Below are positions 24,449-35,612 of a stretch of 64,000 nucleotides of DNA, one piece after another (the stretch's first letter is position 1; each line of letters starts with the position of its first letter). Made by a program: the position numbers and the translations under genes. Location of the stretch: contig OY997591.1 of NCBI GenBank assembly GCA_963921825.1, forward strand, positions 49,311,825 through 49,375,824. Reading direction: 5' to 3'. Under the pieces are notes generated by a model. That model did no database searches. It saw only the letters and a list, made by a program, of their open reading frames with translations, and was not told where the DNA came from. Origin of the DNA: Erodium maritimum. Lineage: Eukaryota > Streptophyta > Magnoliopsida > Geraniales > Geraniaceae.

Positions 24449-26851
24449 TTTTTTTTGAAACGGGTAACCGGAGACTTTCATTACTACCAAAAGATAATCA
24501 TACAGGATGAGGCGTGACTGCCTCGGGTTCCAGATATTTGTCCGGGCCGACCGTAGCAAGCCCGGCGCTCATGGACCCATAAAAATAGCCCACTTGAAAT
24601 CGTGGGCAACAACTCAAGACAACTCTCTACCATCGTTCCAACATAACGAGGCAAATAATACCAAGTCCCAAAATCCGCAGAAAATAAAATATCCCAACAA
24701 AAACACAAGCAATAACAGAAAACGTAAATAATAGGTGCTGATAATGCAGGCTGCCCCGGACCTCTCAGCAATTGCTGTCTCGGGTCTGTAGGTATAGTCT
24801 GGGGCTGACTCCACCCACCCCTGTTGGGGCAGATCATTCTTCCATCGGAGGCCTCTGTACCTCCGATGCGTCTGCTCTTCCATCCCCCTGGAAAGGTGGG
24901 TACCAGGGCTGCTGCTGGGTAGTCGGATCTCCCTTCTGCCTCTTTCTCTTCGACGGACGTGCATACCTCGAACCACTTCTAGTCTTCAAAGTGGTTATCT
25001 TGCCTTTTCCTCGACTAGGCCCACCTTTCCCTAGGCTCTCCTGGGGGTCTGTCAGGTATCCCCGTGGATCTGTCTCCTTCCCCTCCCTCATCATCGCATT
25101 GTAACCGGGGGCAACTCGGATCACAGGGTCAACAGCGGGGTGGATGTTAGCCAGGTAGTCAGGCTTTGTGTACTTGGGCGACGGTGTGGGTACTCCATGG
25201 CCCCCCTTCCGTATATTGGGTAACCCTTCTCAGTTACCCTTATCCAGGTAGTCAAGCTTCGGGATGCCTGCATCGGACGATTCCGCGCCCATAGTGATTT
25301 CCCTAGACCGAATGAGAGGGTTCATGGATAGATCACTCAGGAGGTACGTGATCGTCGGGTGTGATGCTGGAGGACGTACATTTCAGACCGTTTGCAGCAA
25401 CCGGTCCACATCCAGATCCCTCGAGACCAGGATAGAGCTATCATAGCGAATCTCCTCCCGTCCAATCCCCGGCAGCAAGGTATGGCAGCCTGGTAACCTG
25501 TGTGTCAGCATGCCACACCTGCGACAAAATTCTACCACTCTCTCGTATTGTAGATCAATCACAACAGGGGAATCAATACCTGGGCACCGGAGTCGGGCTC
25601 TGCACCGTAAGGGTCGAGACAACTACATCCGAACCCTCAGCCAGAGGTGCATATCCTCCCGTCGGGCCGTCGGGATTGGGGCTGACATGACTTGCGTGCC
25701 AATCCTGCTCGCAACGAGACCCCGGATGTAGTGATTTATGGCTCCTCCCAGGATATTCTGCGCCCGGACCCCCAAGCTCCACATGATCGAAAATAATCTC
25801 TTCTGCCCGATCGAATCGCCGAAGCGGTTCAAGGAGAAGGGGGTATCCCTAGAAACTCCTGGGGCCCCTATGGCGGATGTCTTCCATGGCTTTGGCTGAT
25901 GGGAAATGGTATCCCGTGACGTCGAGGGACAGAAACTCCACCCTGATCCCCGTCACCTTCCATTTTCGCAGCATCATCGCACAGACGATGTGCTGGTTAT
26001 AGGTCCGATCCCCTACGACCTTCGCTGCTAGGGAGAACTGGTAAGACCCGGTGGTAAAGAGTGGGACTCCTTCGTCCAACACCACTAGCTCGTCGACCTC
26101 ATCCTCCCAGTCCGGGACCAGGGATATACGGCTTGGCTGGGACTCAGGAGCCAACCGCGACGGGCTGTTAACGCTCGGATAGTCAGGTCTAAGGGCATGT
26201 ACACGCTCTGCCGGAGGAAGATATCGAGTCACCACCGGAGAAGGGGGTGGCCGGGGAGAGAGATCAGATCCTGATGGATCTCCCTCGCCGTTGATGTGGA
26301 TCCGGTGTAGGAAGGAAAAGACACCGGAGGATCTGGAGGCACGCCAGCGGCCAGGGACACACTGACGGACCGGGACGCGCCCGACTTGTCCTTCAGATCT
26401 ACAGGGTGCGGCGACATCCGAGGAGAGACTGGGTCCATCCCAAGCAGCGACGGAGGGACGTCGGCGTGTTCATCGTCTCGCTGGGCGGAGACCTCGAGGC
26501 CGTGAGTGACCTCTGCATGTGGGTGGATCTGGCCGGAGATGATCATTTCCGGCTCGTGGAGGCGGTGGATGGGGAGATCCGACATCGGCTGAGCAGAAAT
26601 GGGAAAGGGTGCTGACGGAGAGGCGGCTGTGGCGGTGGTGGTTCTGCAAGTGCAGATGGCCGGGACTTTGACCTCGTGAGGTGGAGGGCGGTTTCACGGC
26701 TAGAGCTCGTTGTGCTGTAGAGGAGAAGGCAGTGGGAGTGATGGTGGTGCTGGGCGTGGTAGTGGACGGACGGAATGAGAAATGGTAGACGGCGGCGGCA
26801 GCGACCCGATTAGGATATGAGAGAACCTCAGCGAGGTGTGCGGAGAGTAGT
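24449..26851 (-). mobile_element. ORF1-only retroposon (DUF4283 + zinc knuckle), complete by its TSD
   Basis: A 2.4-kb minus-strand insertion flanked by a perfect 19-bp TSD, with an A8 tail at its 3' end (T8 at 24449-24456 on the plus strand). These are the marks of L1-type target-primed reverse transcription. The only coding similarity is a DUF4283/CCHC protein (about 26585-24834). There is no room for an endonuclease or reverse transcriptase, so it must have been moved in trans. About 380 bases of 3' UTR precede the tail, ending CCCGTTTCAAAAAAAA, unlike the TGATAAAA ends of the LINEs here, so a different LINE family probably supplied the machinery. The 5' end starts AACTACTCTCCGC on the minus strand and appears complete. 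Confidence 0.85.
24834..26585 (-). pseudogene. DUF4283 / zf-CCHC_4 protein of the ORF1-only retroposon
   Basis: Minus-strand pieces in order are a Pro/Ser-rich leader (26585-26229), a DUF4283-like core (26235-25849, with SLAAKVVGDRTYNQHIV), and a linker ending LWLRVRM followed by a stop. The same frame then continues with RPLRCRARLRC and the zinc knuckle FCRRCGMLTHRLPGC (CX2CX4HX4C, about 25520), and ends in a basic tail (RPSKRKRQKGD near 24955) that looks like a nuclear localisation signal. At least one in-frame stop and frame changes show the copy is dead. The order matches plant LINE ORF1-type nucleic-acid-binding proteins, and the zinc knuckle is intact. Confidence 0.75.
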
Positions 26852-26870
26852 TGAGTTTCCTCTTTTATTA
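26852..26870 (+). repeat. 19-bp target-site duplication, right copy
   Basis: Exact copy of 24430-24448, marking the 5' end of the minus-strand retroposon. Confidence 0.93.
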
Positions 26871-28459
26871 ATGAAACTACAACTCATTTTAAAAATGAAT
26901 GTGTTTCGTTGTACATAGGTTAGGTGGCGACAGCATATTTTAGGAAAATATACTGTAATGGAATGTGGTGAGAGAGCCACTAAATCTATGGAGAGAGATG
27001 ATTTGATGTAATGTTATCATTGTTCTCCTTTCTCCCTTCAGGCCTCCTTTTGGGGAGTAACCTACAAACCCCACTTTCCATCTCTCCTTTCATTTCACTC
27101 GACCCCTTTTCCCATCCATTGTGGCTGAAATGGGGAGAATAACATGGCAAATATTACTCCTATATATATTTTTAATTATTTATAGTTAATAAACAATGCT
27201 TTTTTTGAAAGGGTTAATAAAGTTGTCACAATAATGATATAAGTAGCACCATAGCTTCCATTTAAAAAATAACAGTTATTGAGAATAGCCACCCATGAAA
27301 TAGTTTTATGAAAAACTCTTTCTAATATATGAAAGTGTTCTAGTTTGATTTATCTGTTATCCCACGTTAAAAAAATGACAAAAGTATGTAATATCAAAAT
27401 TCTTTTTGTTCCCTTCTAGAAATGGAGAACTTTAATGGGGAATAATATGCTTACTTGGAGATTAACAATAGGAAAAAGGAATTAGTTATAAAATAGGGAA
27501 ACCAAGAAGTATAGGATTTGATTTAATTAGTAAAGTTCATTAAAACAAAATATTTTAATTAGATTACTTTAGAGCCTGATGATCATTAGGATTTAGGAGC
27601 ATTATCAAATAGATTATTAATTATTTTAATATACATTTAAATATATAATATAGAAGTTTGTGTCTAGATATTCTTGCTAAGCAAAAAAGATATGGATGGT
27701 TTCACACAGCCTTGAGTGACAAAAGGTACACTTTCATACTTTCCACAGCATATTCCCACAAAAATGGTTCCATTAGTATTGGACAAATATTTCCACTAAC
27801 CGGCTCCTTGAACTATTTTGTCTCATCAATGTAATCATGTGGGTCCTTACTCTCTTTGCTAATTCTGTTTTTGGTGGTTCCATTTTAACTTATTCCTAGA
27901 ATCATATTTCGATTATTAATTTATTATAAATTGAAATGAGTATGTCTTTTGCATTTAAGCCATTTTTAAATTAAGAAATAGCTTCGTTAATAGTAAAACA
28001 AAGTCATTACATCGACTATTGACCATAGAATAATAATAATCCAATAACTCTTGGCAACAAACCGATCTAAAAAACTTGTCATAGCAATCAGAATCAAAAC
28101 AAGAAATATAATTAAAACATGAATTAAAACTAAAGTTAGAACAGAAAAAATTCAAAAAGTGCCGACTAGCGAGAACCGCTCAAAGTAGGGCCTAAACGTT
28201 ATTTGGTCTTGCTCTCCAAGGATTCGCTTTGTCAAATGAGCTACCAAACTTGAACTTGACCGGTTAGCTGGGAGTGATGGCTCATCTCAGGGACCCTTCT
28301 CTTGAATGTCATTTGCAGTTAATGCTGGTAGAATATTTTTAGTTTTTTCTCTATTTGTGCCCTCTCTGAATTTACTTAAAAATCAATATATATTTTATTT
28401 TTCTAATTAAAATTATAACTAATAAATAACTGTTCAATATTTATCAAAGAAGTAGAGTA
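26871..28459. other. AT-rich intergenic DNA
   Basis: No frame above 70 codons has recognisable content, and I see no terminal repeats. The direct continuity with 24429 across the retroposon is part of the TSD evidence. Confidence 0.5.
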
Positions 28460-28468
28460 TTTAATATT

Positions 28469-28810
28469 AGGATAATTGTCCAAAACTACCCTAAAGTTTC
28501 GTCCACAAACGAGTTGATGCACAAAGTTTCGTCCACGCAGTATGGCTACCCTGAAGTTTTGTCCACGACTTTTTTAGTTTTGACGTAATCGGGATGTTCA
28601 GAATGATGGTCTGGGGCCTCTGGGCAGTGCTTCCCAGATTGAATAGAAGCGTGGACAAAACTTCAATGTACCCACAAAAGCGTGGGAAAAACTTCAATGC
28701 ACCCACAAAAGCGTGGACAAAACCTCAGTGTAGCCACACAACGTGGACAAAACTTAGTGCATCAACTCGTTTGTGGACAAAACTTTAAGGTGGTTTTGGA
28801 CAATTATCCC
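28469..28810. mobile_element. MITE, Mutator-like (9-bp TSD)
   Basis: A 342-bp element with long imperfect terminal inverted repeats: the left end reads GGATAATTGTCCAAAAC and the right end gives the same on the other strand. The arms match for about 100 bp and contain repeated GTTTTGTCCACG-like motifs. The 9-bp direct repeat TTTAATATT flanks it (28460-28468 and 28811-28819). The 9-bp TSD and long TIRs point to the Mutator superfamily. There is no coding capacity. Confidence 0.85.
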
Positions 28811-28864
28811 TTTAATATTTATCAAGAAAAAGTAACTGTATGTATAGTAACATTTAATATTCTT

Positions 28865-29227
28865 TTTTTTATCAGCGAAAGAAAATTGAATTAAACCTCT
28901 TCTGAGCTAGAAAAGATACAAATAAAAAAACGCACAATCTAGCTATATACTGGGAGAAACACAACAACAAACGAAGCTAAGAAAGAGATCAAGTAACTAA
29001 AAGAAAGCAAAAGAGATGAGGGTGAAGAGTAGCAGGCCTCTGGTGAAAATCACAAAGTGCTTGTGTACTCAAACGCAGTCGACAAAGATGACTTGTGCCT
29101 CAAGTAATACAGAAGCCGCCAACCACGATGTCTTGAGCGTCAAGTAAATGGTGTGGGTTGCAGAAGGGCTTGAGGAAAGTGATGAATTGGTCTTCAAGAA
29201 TTGAAATGTGTAGTTGCAGATAATGAA
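28865..29227 (-). mobile_element. 5'-truncated LINE copy with perfect 17-bp TSD
   Basis: A 363-bp minus-strand insertion flanked by TAACATTTAATATTCTT at 28848-28864 and 29228-29244. Its 3' end (GAGGTTTAATTCAA ... CGCTGATAAAAAA) matches the 3' terminus of the full-length LINE at 31400, so it is a severely 5'-truncated relative holding 3' UTR only. Confidence 0.88.
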
Positions 29228-29244
29228 TAACATTTAATATTCTT

Positions 29245-30130
29245 ATTTACCTTTCTTATCTTTCCTTTTTTTCTTAATTATAAGTAGAACTAGTTAGTAA
29301 TTATTTAATAGGTTTCAAACATGTGTTAGGTGTATGATGGGTTTGTATTTTTAGTATATTTTTTAACTGTTTTGTACTTCTGTTTTTTTAAAATTCCTAA
29401 TTGTAATTAGTTTGGAAACTTTTATTTTTTATTAAGACATTGTCGAAGTTTGAGAGTACATCAATTTAAGTTTTGAGTTTCATTCTCTATAAAATTAAAG
29501 TTTTTTTTGAAATTTGTTACTGAATTTTGAAAAATTCAAAAAATACCATTTTAGTTTCTTTCAATTTCTTAGTTGTGTCCCTCAAATATGTTTAAGATAT
29601 GTATTATTATCGAAAATTTTTGGTGCCCCCCTCGCTGAAAAAACTGGCTCCGCCACTACCTATCATCAATCCTAGCAAGGTTACTTTCTAGCCCTCACGG
29701 CTCCCTCGTTGTGTTCCTCTTCTGACCCGTCATGCCCGAAGCTTCTCAGATGGGACATACTCAAGGGGGGCTATTTCTGAATACCCAGGGATGCCTATCG
29801 TTGAAGATAGGCCAGGGCCTCAAGGGTAAGGCTCCATCCCCAGTCGGACTGGTCTCAGGTTAGGTATCGAGTTCGAGGTTACGAGGGGCTCCTTTTCTTG
29901 AGACGACCCGACCTTAGGTATCGAGTCCAAGGTCAATGGTACGAACCCTGATGATGGTGGAAGTATTTACCATCCCCAATCCCTAGCATACGGCTGAGCA
30001 ACCAATTTGTCGTACGAGTTTTGAAATTAAAATTTTGCATGCTTTATAAAGTTTAACAAACAAAAAGGGTAAATCTTTTAACAATAAAGATGCATGCTTT
30101 ATCTCCTAACATATAATAGCTTCTCTGCTA
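29245..30130. other. Intergenic, no gene recognised
   Basis: AT-rich to 29600. A short stretch ending GGCTCCGCCAC near 29660 resembles phrases common in plant transposon remnants. 29660-30000 is GC-richer and carries a TTAGGTATCGAGT motif twice. Confidence 0.4.
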
Positions 30131-30134
30131 GAGT

Positions 30135-31255
30135 TTAAGACTTGTCAACTCTAGCCACCTCTATGGTGCCACCGCCTTCCTCCATGAAGTCGTCGTCATG
30201 CTCTAGGGCGCCATCGGGAGTTCGAGCATCCATTGCTCTTGTCCTGGAAGCTCTAACCGGATCTCGAGCACCGGCAACTGCACCGCAACCCGTTGTTGTA
30301 GTAGTCGTCGTGCACCCTACAAGCGAAGGAAAAGTTCTCCCTCGTGCCACAGGTCTCGTTTTCGGCCCCTCTCTGCGATCTCGTTCTAGGGTTCTAGCCT
30401 CACTCCGCCGCGCCTCACCCTGGCGTAGGTTCGGTCTCCTCTCCCGGCGTTGGTCCGGTCTCCTCTCCCGGCGTAGGTTCGGTCTCCTCTCCCGGCGTTG
30501 GTTCGGTAGGTTCGGTCTCCCTCCTCCGCCGCCTCTACAACCGCTAGTGAAGTCGTCGTCACTGTATCCGTCTCCTTGTCCTCCATAAGGCCTTTCTCTC
30601 AATCTCTACCCCAGTTCTGGGTAAGATGATCACCTGGTCGTCTGCTTCTCCAATTCGGATCCTCGCGCATGACCTTTCTTTGGGTTTCCTGTTGGGCGGA
30701 GCGGGGGTTGCAGGACATCAGTGTTCATCTCGGGTCTCTCCTCCGTCTCTACAAGCGCCGGTGAAGCCGCCATCATTGTTTCCGCCTCCTTGGCCTCCTC
30801 CCCGATCTCTGATCGATTGGTTCTGGTTTACTTTATTGTTTATGTTATGTTTTGCAGGGTTACTATTCAAAGAGCGACGATTCAGGACTTTTTCCCACGG
30901 GGTCAGGGAATTTCACCAAGAGGAATCCCTGATTCACATCTACCATCGTCACACTGACGAACACAGGTTCGCCATTACATCAGCAGAAGTGCGTCGCCTT
31001 CTGGGGGGCCAAAGGTATACAAGCCCTACTTTGAGCAGTGTTCGTCAGTCTCTCCTAATTAGCAATGTTATTAAGTACCCTGTAATTTCATTAATTTTTG
31101 CCTTAGTTAGCCTTAATGGCGCTCAATTCAAAAACGGCTTGGACGTTTACGTAGTTACAAGGTTATTATATTTGTCCCGTTAGGGACTTCAAAAATATAC
31201 TAGCTCTTTTTAAAGGAATAAAAGTTGCACACTTGCACTTACTCAAAAAAAAATC
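30135..31255 (+). other. GC-rich retroposon-like block with A-tail
   Basis: Plus strand. A GC-rich part (30135-30810) is open on both strands because of composition and an in-frame 24-bp repeat. A less GC-rich part follows and ends in AATAAA, then CACTTACTCAAAAAAAAA at about 31252. The A-tail suggests a retroposon. A 185-codon frame (30626-31183) contains EFHQEESLIHIYHRHTDEHR, which I do not recognise. TTTTGCAG at about 30853 resembles a splice acceptor. I could not find a TSD. Confidence 0.38.
30427..30520 (+). repeat. 24-bp tandem repeat, about four copies
   Basis: The unit GGTTCGGTCTCCTCTCCCGG plus CGTT/CGTA repeats in frame and gives 8-residue repeats (RRERRPNL-like) on the minus strand. 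Confidence 0.8.
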
Positions 31256-31384
31256 CTAAAAGAGAATGTTATTAAAACATAGATTCGATAGTTTAGATTT
31301 GATTCTTGTTGTCAACGATGTTTTAGAATAAAAATGTTACCAAAACTTTAATAAATCCACCAATATATACTCATTCAGTAGTTC

Positions 31385-31399
31385 TCGTTCTTAATTGTT
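31385..31399 (+). repeat. 15-bp LINE target-site duplication, 3'-side copy
   Basis: TCGTTCTTAATTGTT, an exact copy of 48351-48365. It defines the ends of the minus-strand LINE although the copies lie 17 kb apart. Confidence 0.92.
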
Positions 31400-33589
31400 T
31401 TTTTTTCAATCAGCAAAACAAATTTAAATTAAACCTCTTTTGAGGTAAAAGAGGAGTTACAACAATTTATCAAACAAAGGAAGCTACCCACCCCAAAACA
31501 GGAAAGGATTACAACAAGGGAATCGACACCAGTTTACATAAAGCTACCCAAAGTTATAGGGTTCCACCCAAAACCAACTGATACAAAAACAAACTTAGGA
31601 AACTTGCCACACAAGTCATGACAAGATTCAAAAATTCAAAAAAGGTAACTGTCTTGCAATCCAAGAAAAGAGGATGTAAAGGTCTTGCTGAGTTTTTTTC
31701 AAGGAAAAAGAGAGCCACTTATAGAACCAACCAAGAGCTTCAAAATTGTAAGAACCGTTCCCAGTCAACGCCAGTCAAATCTACGAAAAACAGCAAAATT
31801 TAAAAAATTTAAGCAGACACTTAAATGAACCCAAACATGACCCCGAGAGTCATACCGGACATAAGTTGACCCCGTTATCGACCAAAGTGAGTTCCGGGGG
31901 ACTCAGGGCAACTTTCTGATCAATTTGGCAAATGTTGACTTTTCGCTGGAAAAGTCAACCGAGTGACGTTTTCGTCCATTCGAGGACCGTTTTGGATCCA
32001 AAAAGCTTAGCCGTCGTCGCAACGGTCTTATTTGAGCAGTTTCCTTGTAGCTTGTGAAGTTTCGTAATTTCTTGGAAAAAGTGCCCGTTCAGGCCCCGAA
32101 ACGGCCGAATTTCGCGAATCTGATTGAAAATATATAGAAGATATTTTCCAAAAAGGTTTGGGACCCACTTGCCACATGTCACCAATGTGGTGGTGTTAGG
32201 TTGTTGGACAAGACAAGAGAAGACTACTTTTAAGTGTTAGTTTTGTAATTAAGTATTAGTTTTGATTTTTAAAACAAAACAAAAGAGGGATGAATTGTTG
32301 ATACACGTTAATTTCAAAAAAAGAGAAGACTTGGAGAGAGAAAGTGGTGTTAGAAAGAAGAGAGAAGGAAGAGAGAAAAAGAGAAGAGGTTGGGGGAATT
32401 TGTGACGTTTCTCGTCGATCAAACCGGTGGATCGTCTCAACGATAAAAGAATCGAGCTCACATCGACATTCCCTACGGTGAGAACCTAACCGATTTTAAT
32501 TTTGGAACGTTTGAATTTTAGGGTTTGAGTTTAAACGGTTTGATTAACGTTGGGTTTTGTTTAAGATTGGTTTAAAGATGAATGGTTGAGGTTTGGGGTT
32601 CGTTAGGAACGTTTTGGGGCAAAAAGGGAATTTTTTCATTATGGCCGTGTGGGGCCCACATGCCCGGGTATCGGGTTTTCGTGTTCGGGTGGTTTAGGAC
32701 GTTCTCCAAGCCGTTAATCCACACCCGGATCGAAATTTGGAATTAAATTGTGAAAGTTGGAATTTCGGGTTTAGAAACTTTAATCGCGAATTAAATCGCT
32801 TGTAAGTCGGAAATTGATTCCGTCGATTGCGTTGGAACCCTTGAATTATTCTAAGACCGTAGAAACGAAAACGGGAATTTTCGGAGCCCCGAAAGGACGT
32901 TTCCAAAACCCGGGCAGATTCGCCGTGTCGGGCGAATCGGGCTTTTCTGAGCCCTTTATCGACAATGTCGAGTAATTGGGAAGTTTGGGAGTGATCGACA
33001 TTGTCGGGGTTGAGTTTGGGCGTTTAATTCTTTAAATTTGGGTTTGGCATGCTTACTTAAAAAGTGTGTAAATTGTAATAATTGTAGACCGCGTCGCCTA
33101 CCGTGGAAAGAGGAGGCTAAGCGGGAAATTTGGAGCATTGTCGGAGAGCGAGCATCGGTTGTGACACGCTTTAAGAGGTAGTGAAAAGTAGCCGGATCTC
33201 GGCCCTGACTAAGGAAAGTTAACAGTAGAATTGCATGTGACACCGGGGTGTCGTGGGTTAAGTGGGTTTATCGAATATTAGAAAGGCATGATACGGGAAC
33301 GTAGTGTCGTAGGAGCAGAGAACTTAGCGTTAGTAGAATTGCTGCAGGCATATGATCATGCCCGGAGGTTGATTGTGAAACTGTTGATATTAGGACTGTT
33401 GGAGGCATTGGTTATGCCGGAGGTTATTTGTGTAATTCGTGTCTTGGGTGGCCATGAGAGCCCGTACTTTATTATTGTGTCTTGGGTGGCTATGAGAGCC
33501 CGTGTTATTATTGTGTCTTGGGTGGCCATGAGAGCCCGTGTTACAGTTGTGTCTTGGGTGGCCATGAGAGCCCGTGTTACTGTTGGTGT

Positions 33590-34110
33590 GTCTTGGGTGG
33601 CCGTGAGTGCCCGTGGGGTTGTTGAGCCCGTGAGTTATGGTTGGTGTGTCTTGGGAGGCCGTGAGTGCCCGTGGGGTTGTTGAGCCCGTGAGTTATGGGT
33701 GGTGTGTCTTGGGTGGCCGTGAGTGCCCGTGGGGTTGTTGAGCCCGAGAGTTATGGTTGGTGTGTCTTGGGAGACCGTGAGTGCCCGTGGGGTTGTTGAG
33801 CCCGTGAGTTATGGTTGGTGTGTCTTGGGAGGCCGTGAGTGCCCGTGGGGTTGTTGAGCCCGTGAGTTATGGTTGGTGTGTCTTGGGAGGCCGTAAGTGC
33901 CCGTGGAGTTGTTGAGCCCGTGAGTTATGGTTGTTGTGTCTTGGGAGGTCGTGAGTGTCTGTGGGGTTGTTGAGCCCATGAGTTATGGTTCGTGTGTCTT
34001 AGGAGGCCGTGAGTGCCCGTGGGGTTGTTGAGCCCGTGAGTAATGGTTGGTGTGTCTTGGGAGGCCGTGAGTGCCCGTGGGTTGTTGAGTCCGTGTTTTA
34101 CCCTTGGTGT
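33590..34110 (+). repeat. 58-bp minisatellite inside the 5' LTR
   Basis: About nine imperfect units containing TGTGTCTTGGGAGGCC and GTTGAGCCCGTGAG. Related arrays lie in the other LTR copies (about 7800-8060, 19070-19390, 39700-40110, 53990-54330). Confidence 0.9.
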
Positions 34111-34231
34111 CTTGGGTGGCCATGAGTGCCTATGGAGTGTTGAACCTGTGATGTTGCTGTTTGTTGAACTTTTCTTGTGATTGTTATTGTGCTTGCCCGA
34201 GGTTAGTGACCCGATAGTGTGTCGGGAAGTA

Positions 34232-34440
34232 GTTCGAGTCCCGGTAGGTTACGAGCATTCTTTGGCTGGCCTGACCAAGTTCGAGTCCCGGTAGGTTACG
34301 AGCATTCTTTGGCTGGCCTAACCAAGTTCGAGTCCCGGTAGGTTACGAGCATTCTTTAGCTGGCCTAACCAAGTTCGAGTCCCGGTAGGTTACGAGCATT
34401 CTTTGGCTGGCCTAACCAAGTTCGAGTCTCGGCAGGTTGT
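34232..34440 (+). repeat. 47-bp minisatellite inside the 5' LTR
   Basis: Between four and five units containing GTTCGAGTCCCGGTAGG and ATTCTTTGGCTGGCC. The 3' LTR array at 40232-40500 has more units, and 54440-54640 holds a more diverged array. Confidence 0.9.
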
Positions 34441-35117
34441 GAGCATGCCCCAATTTCAGTAAACCGAACTCGGGACGCGAACATTTAAAATCACAAAACA
34501 TTTGAAACCTGTTTTGAATAAACACTTTGAAATTACCATTTAGTTAATCAAAAATAATATTTACAACTTAAAATACGTCCCAACAAGTGGACAAAAGTAT
34601 GGTATCCGTCGCTAGACTCAAAATAAACCCAGAAACCCGCTCCTAGCTCTTCAAGCTTCAGAAGCTCACCTAGTCCAACCTGCAACCGCTACCTGTAGGA
34701 AAAGCAGCTAGGGGTGAGCGTTCGCTCACCACCACGGATAACAGACTGACTACGGCATAATTAGCAGACAATGCCAGTAACACCAGCAATAAACTCAACA
34801 CCGGGGAAACTATCCCCAATCCAAGTACTCCGACTGACACACGCCCACTGTTACCTTCCTTGACCAACTCAACACTCTGACACGTAAAGTAGACCCGACA
34901 CAACGATCACGACCTCTTCCAAGGACTCAAGGACCACCACGCAAAACCCAAGATCACAAAGGATCGCACACCAAGCAAGATCACAAAGGATCGCATACCA
35001 GCTGCCCAGTAACCTCCCTCAGCAGACTCAACCTCAAACTCGTAATGTAAACCCGGCACAACCATTGACGACCTCCTCCAAAGACACGAACACGGATCAG
35101 GCTAGCCAATGACAACT

Positions 35118-35129
35118 TGGTATCAGAGC
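35118..35129 (+). other. Primer binding site, tRNA-iMet type
   Basis: TGGTATCAGAGC, the standard plant initiator-methionine site, three bases after the 5' LTR end. Confidence 0.9.
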
Positions 35130-35482
35130 TCGAGGTTTCACACCTCGGACTGTACGTCAATTAGGTGGGGAGAGTCGAGTCAGTTAAGTCCCGTCGTGCG
35201 TTGGGTACGCAAGTCGGAACCCGTGTGTAGACCCGTAGTGGTCTGAGTCCTGTTTGTGATTGTGCGTATGTGCAGTGTTTGATTGCTGGTGTTATGATTG
35301 TTTGTTGCTGCGTGAAATGTTTTTAAGCTGTCGCGACTCGACGCAGGAGCTCCTGTAGTCGAACGTGACGGTGCTGATATCAAGTCGGTACAACGTAGTT
35401 CGGGGACGCCTGGACCGGGTTGTAACTACATGATGTCAAGTATGAGGTTTTAAAACGAAAAAGGAGAAAGTTTTAAAATTGA

Positions 35483-35612
35483 TTGGCCCGGTGGGCGTGT
35501 TTGATTTTGATTGGCCCGGTGGGCGTGTTTGATTTTGATTGGCCCTGTGGGCGTGTGTGGTTTTGTTTTGCCCGGTGGGCGTGGTTCGACTTTGGGTGGC
35601 CCGGTGGGCGGG
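35483..35612 (+). repeat. 28-bp minisatellite in the element's leader
   Basis: About five units of TTGGCCCGGTGGGCGTG plus a T/G-rich spacer. The first three are spaced exactly 28 bp (35483, 35511, 35539) and later ones are degenerate. Confidence 0.88.

Larger units (their letters stand above)
31747..35114 (+). repeat. 5' LTR of the Tekay-like element
   Basis: 3.37 kb, starts TGTAAGAACCG, ends TGACA. It contains tandem repeats of about 37 bp (33440-33580), 58 bp (33590-34110) and 47 bp (34232-34440). Confidence 0.85.

Noticed and set aside
30135-30602. Overlapping 148- and 155-codon frames on opposite strands as real genes.
   Set aside because: Openness on both strands follows from GC-rich tandem repeats. 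No domain or conserved start context.
30101-31270. TCCTAA repeated near 30112 and after the A-tail at 31255 as a TSD.
   Set aside because: Six bases in AT-rich flanks are too short to support it, and the upstream copy does not abut a clear element start.
33590-34440. Regular repeats with spacer-like differences, superficially like a CRISPR array.
   Set aside because: The units are head-to-tail without unique spacers, lie inside a plant LTR and recur in all family copies, so they are minisatellites.
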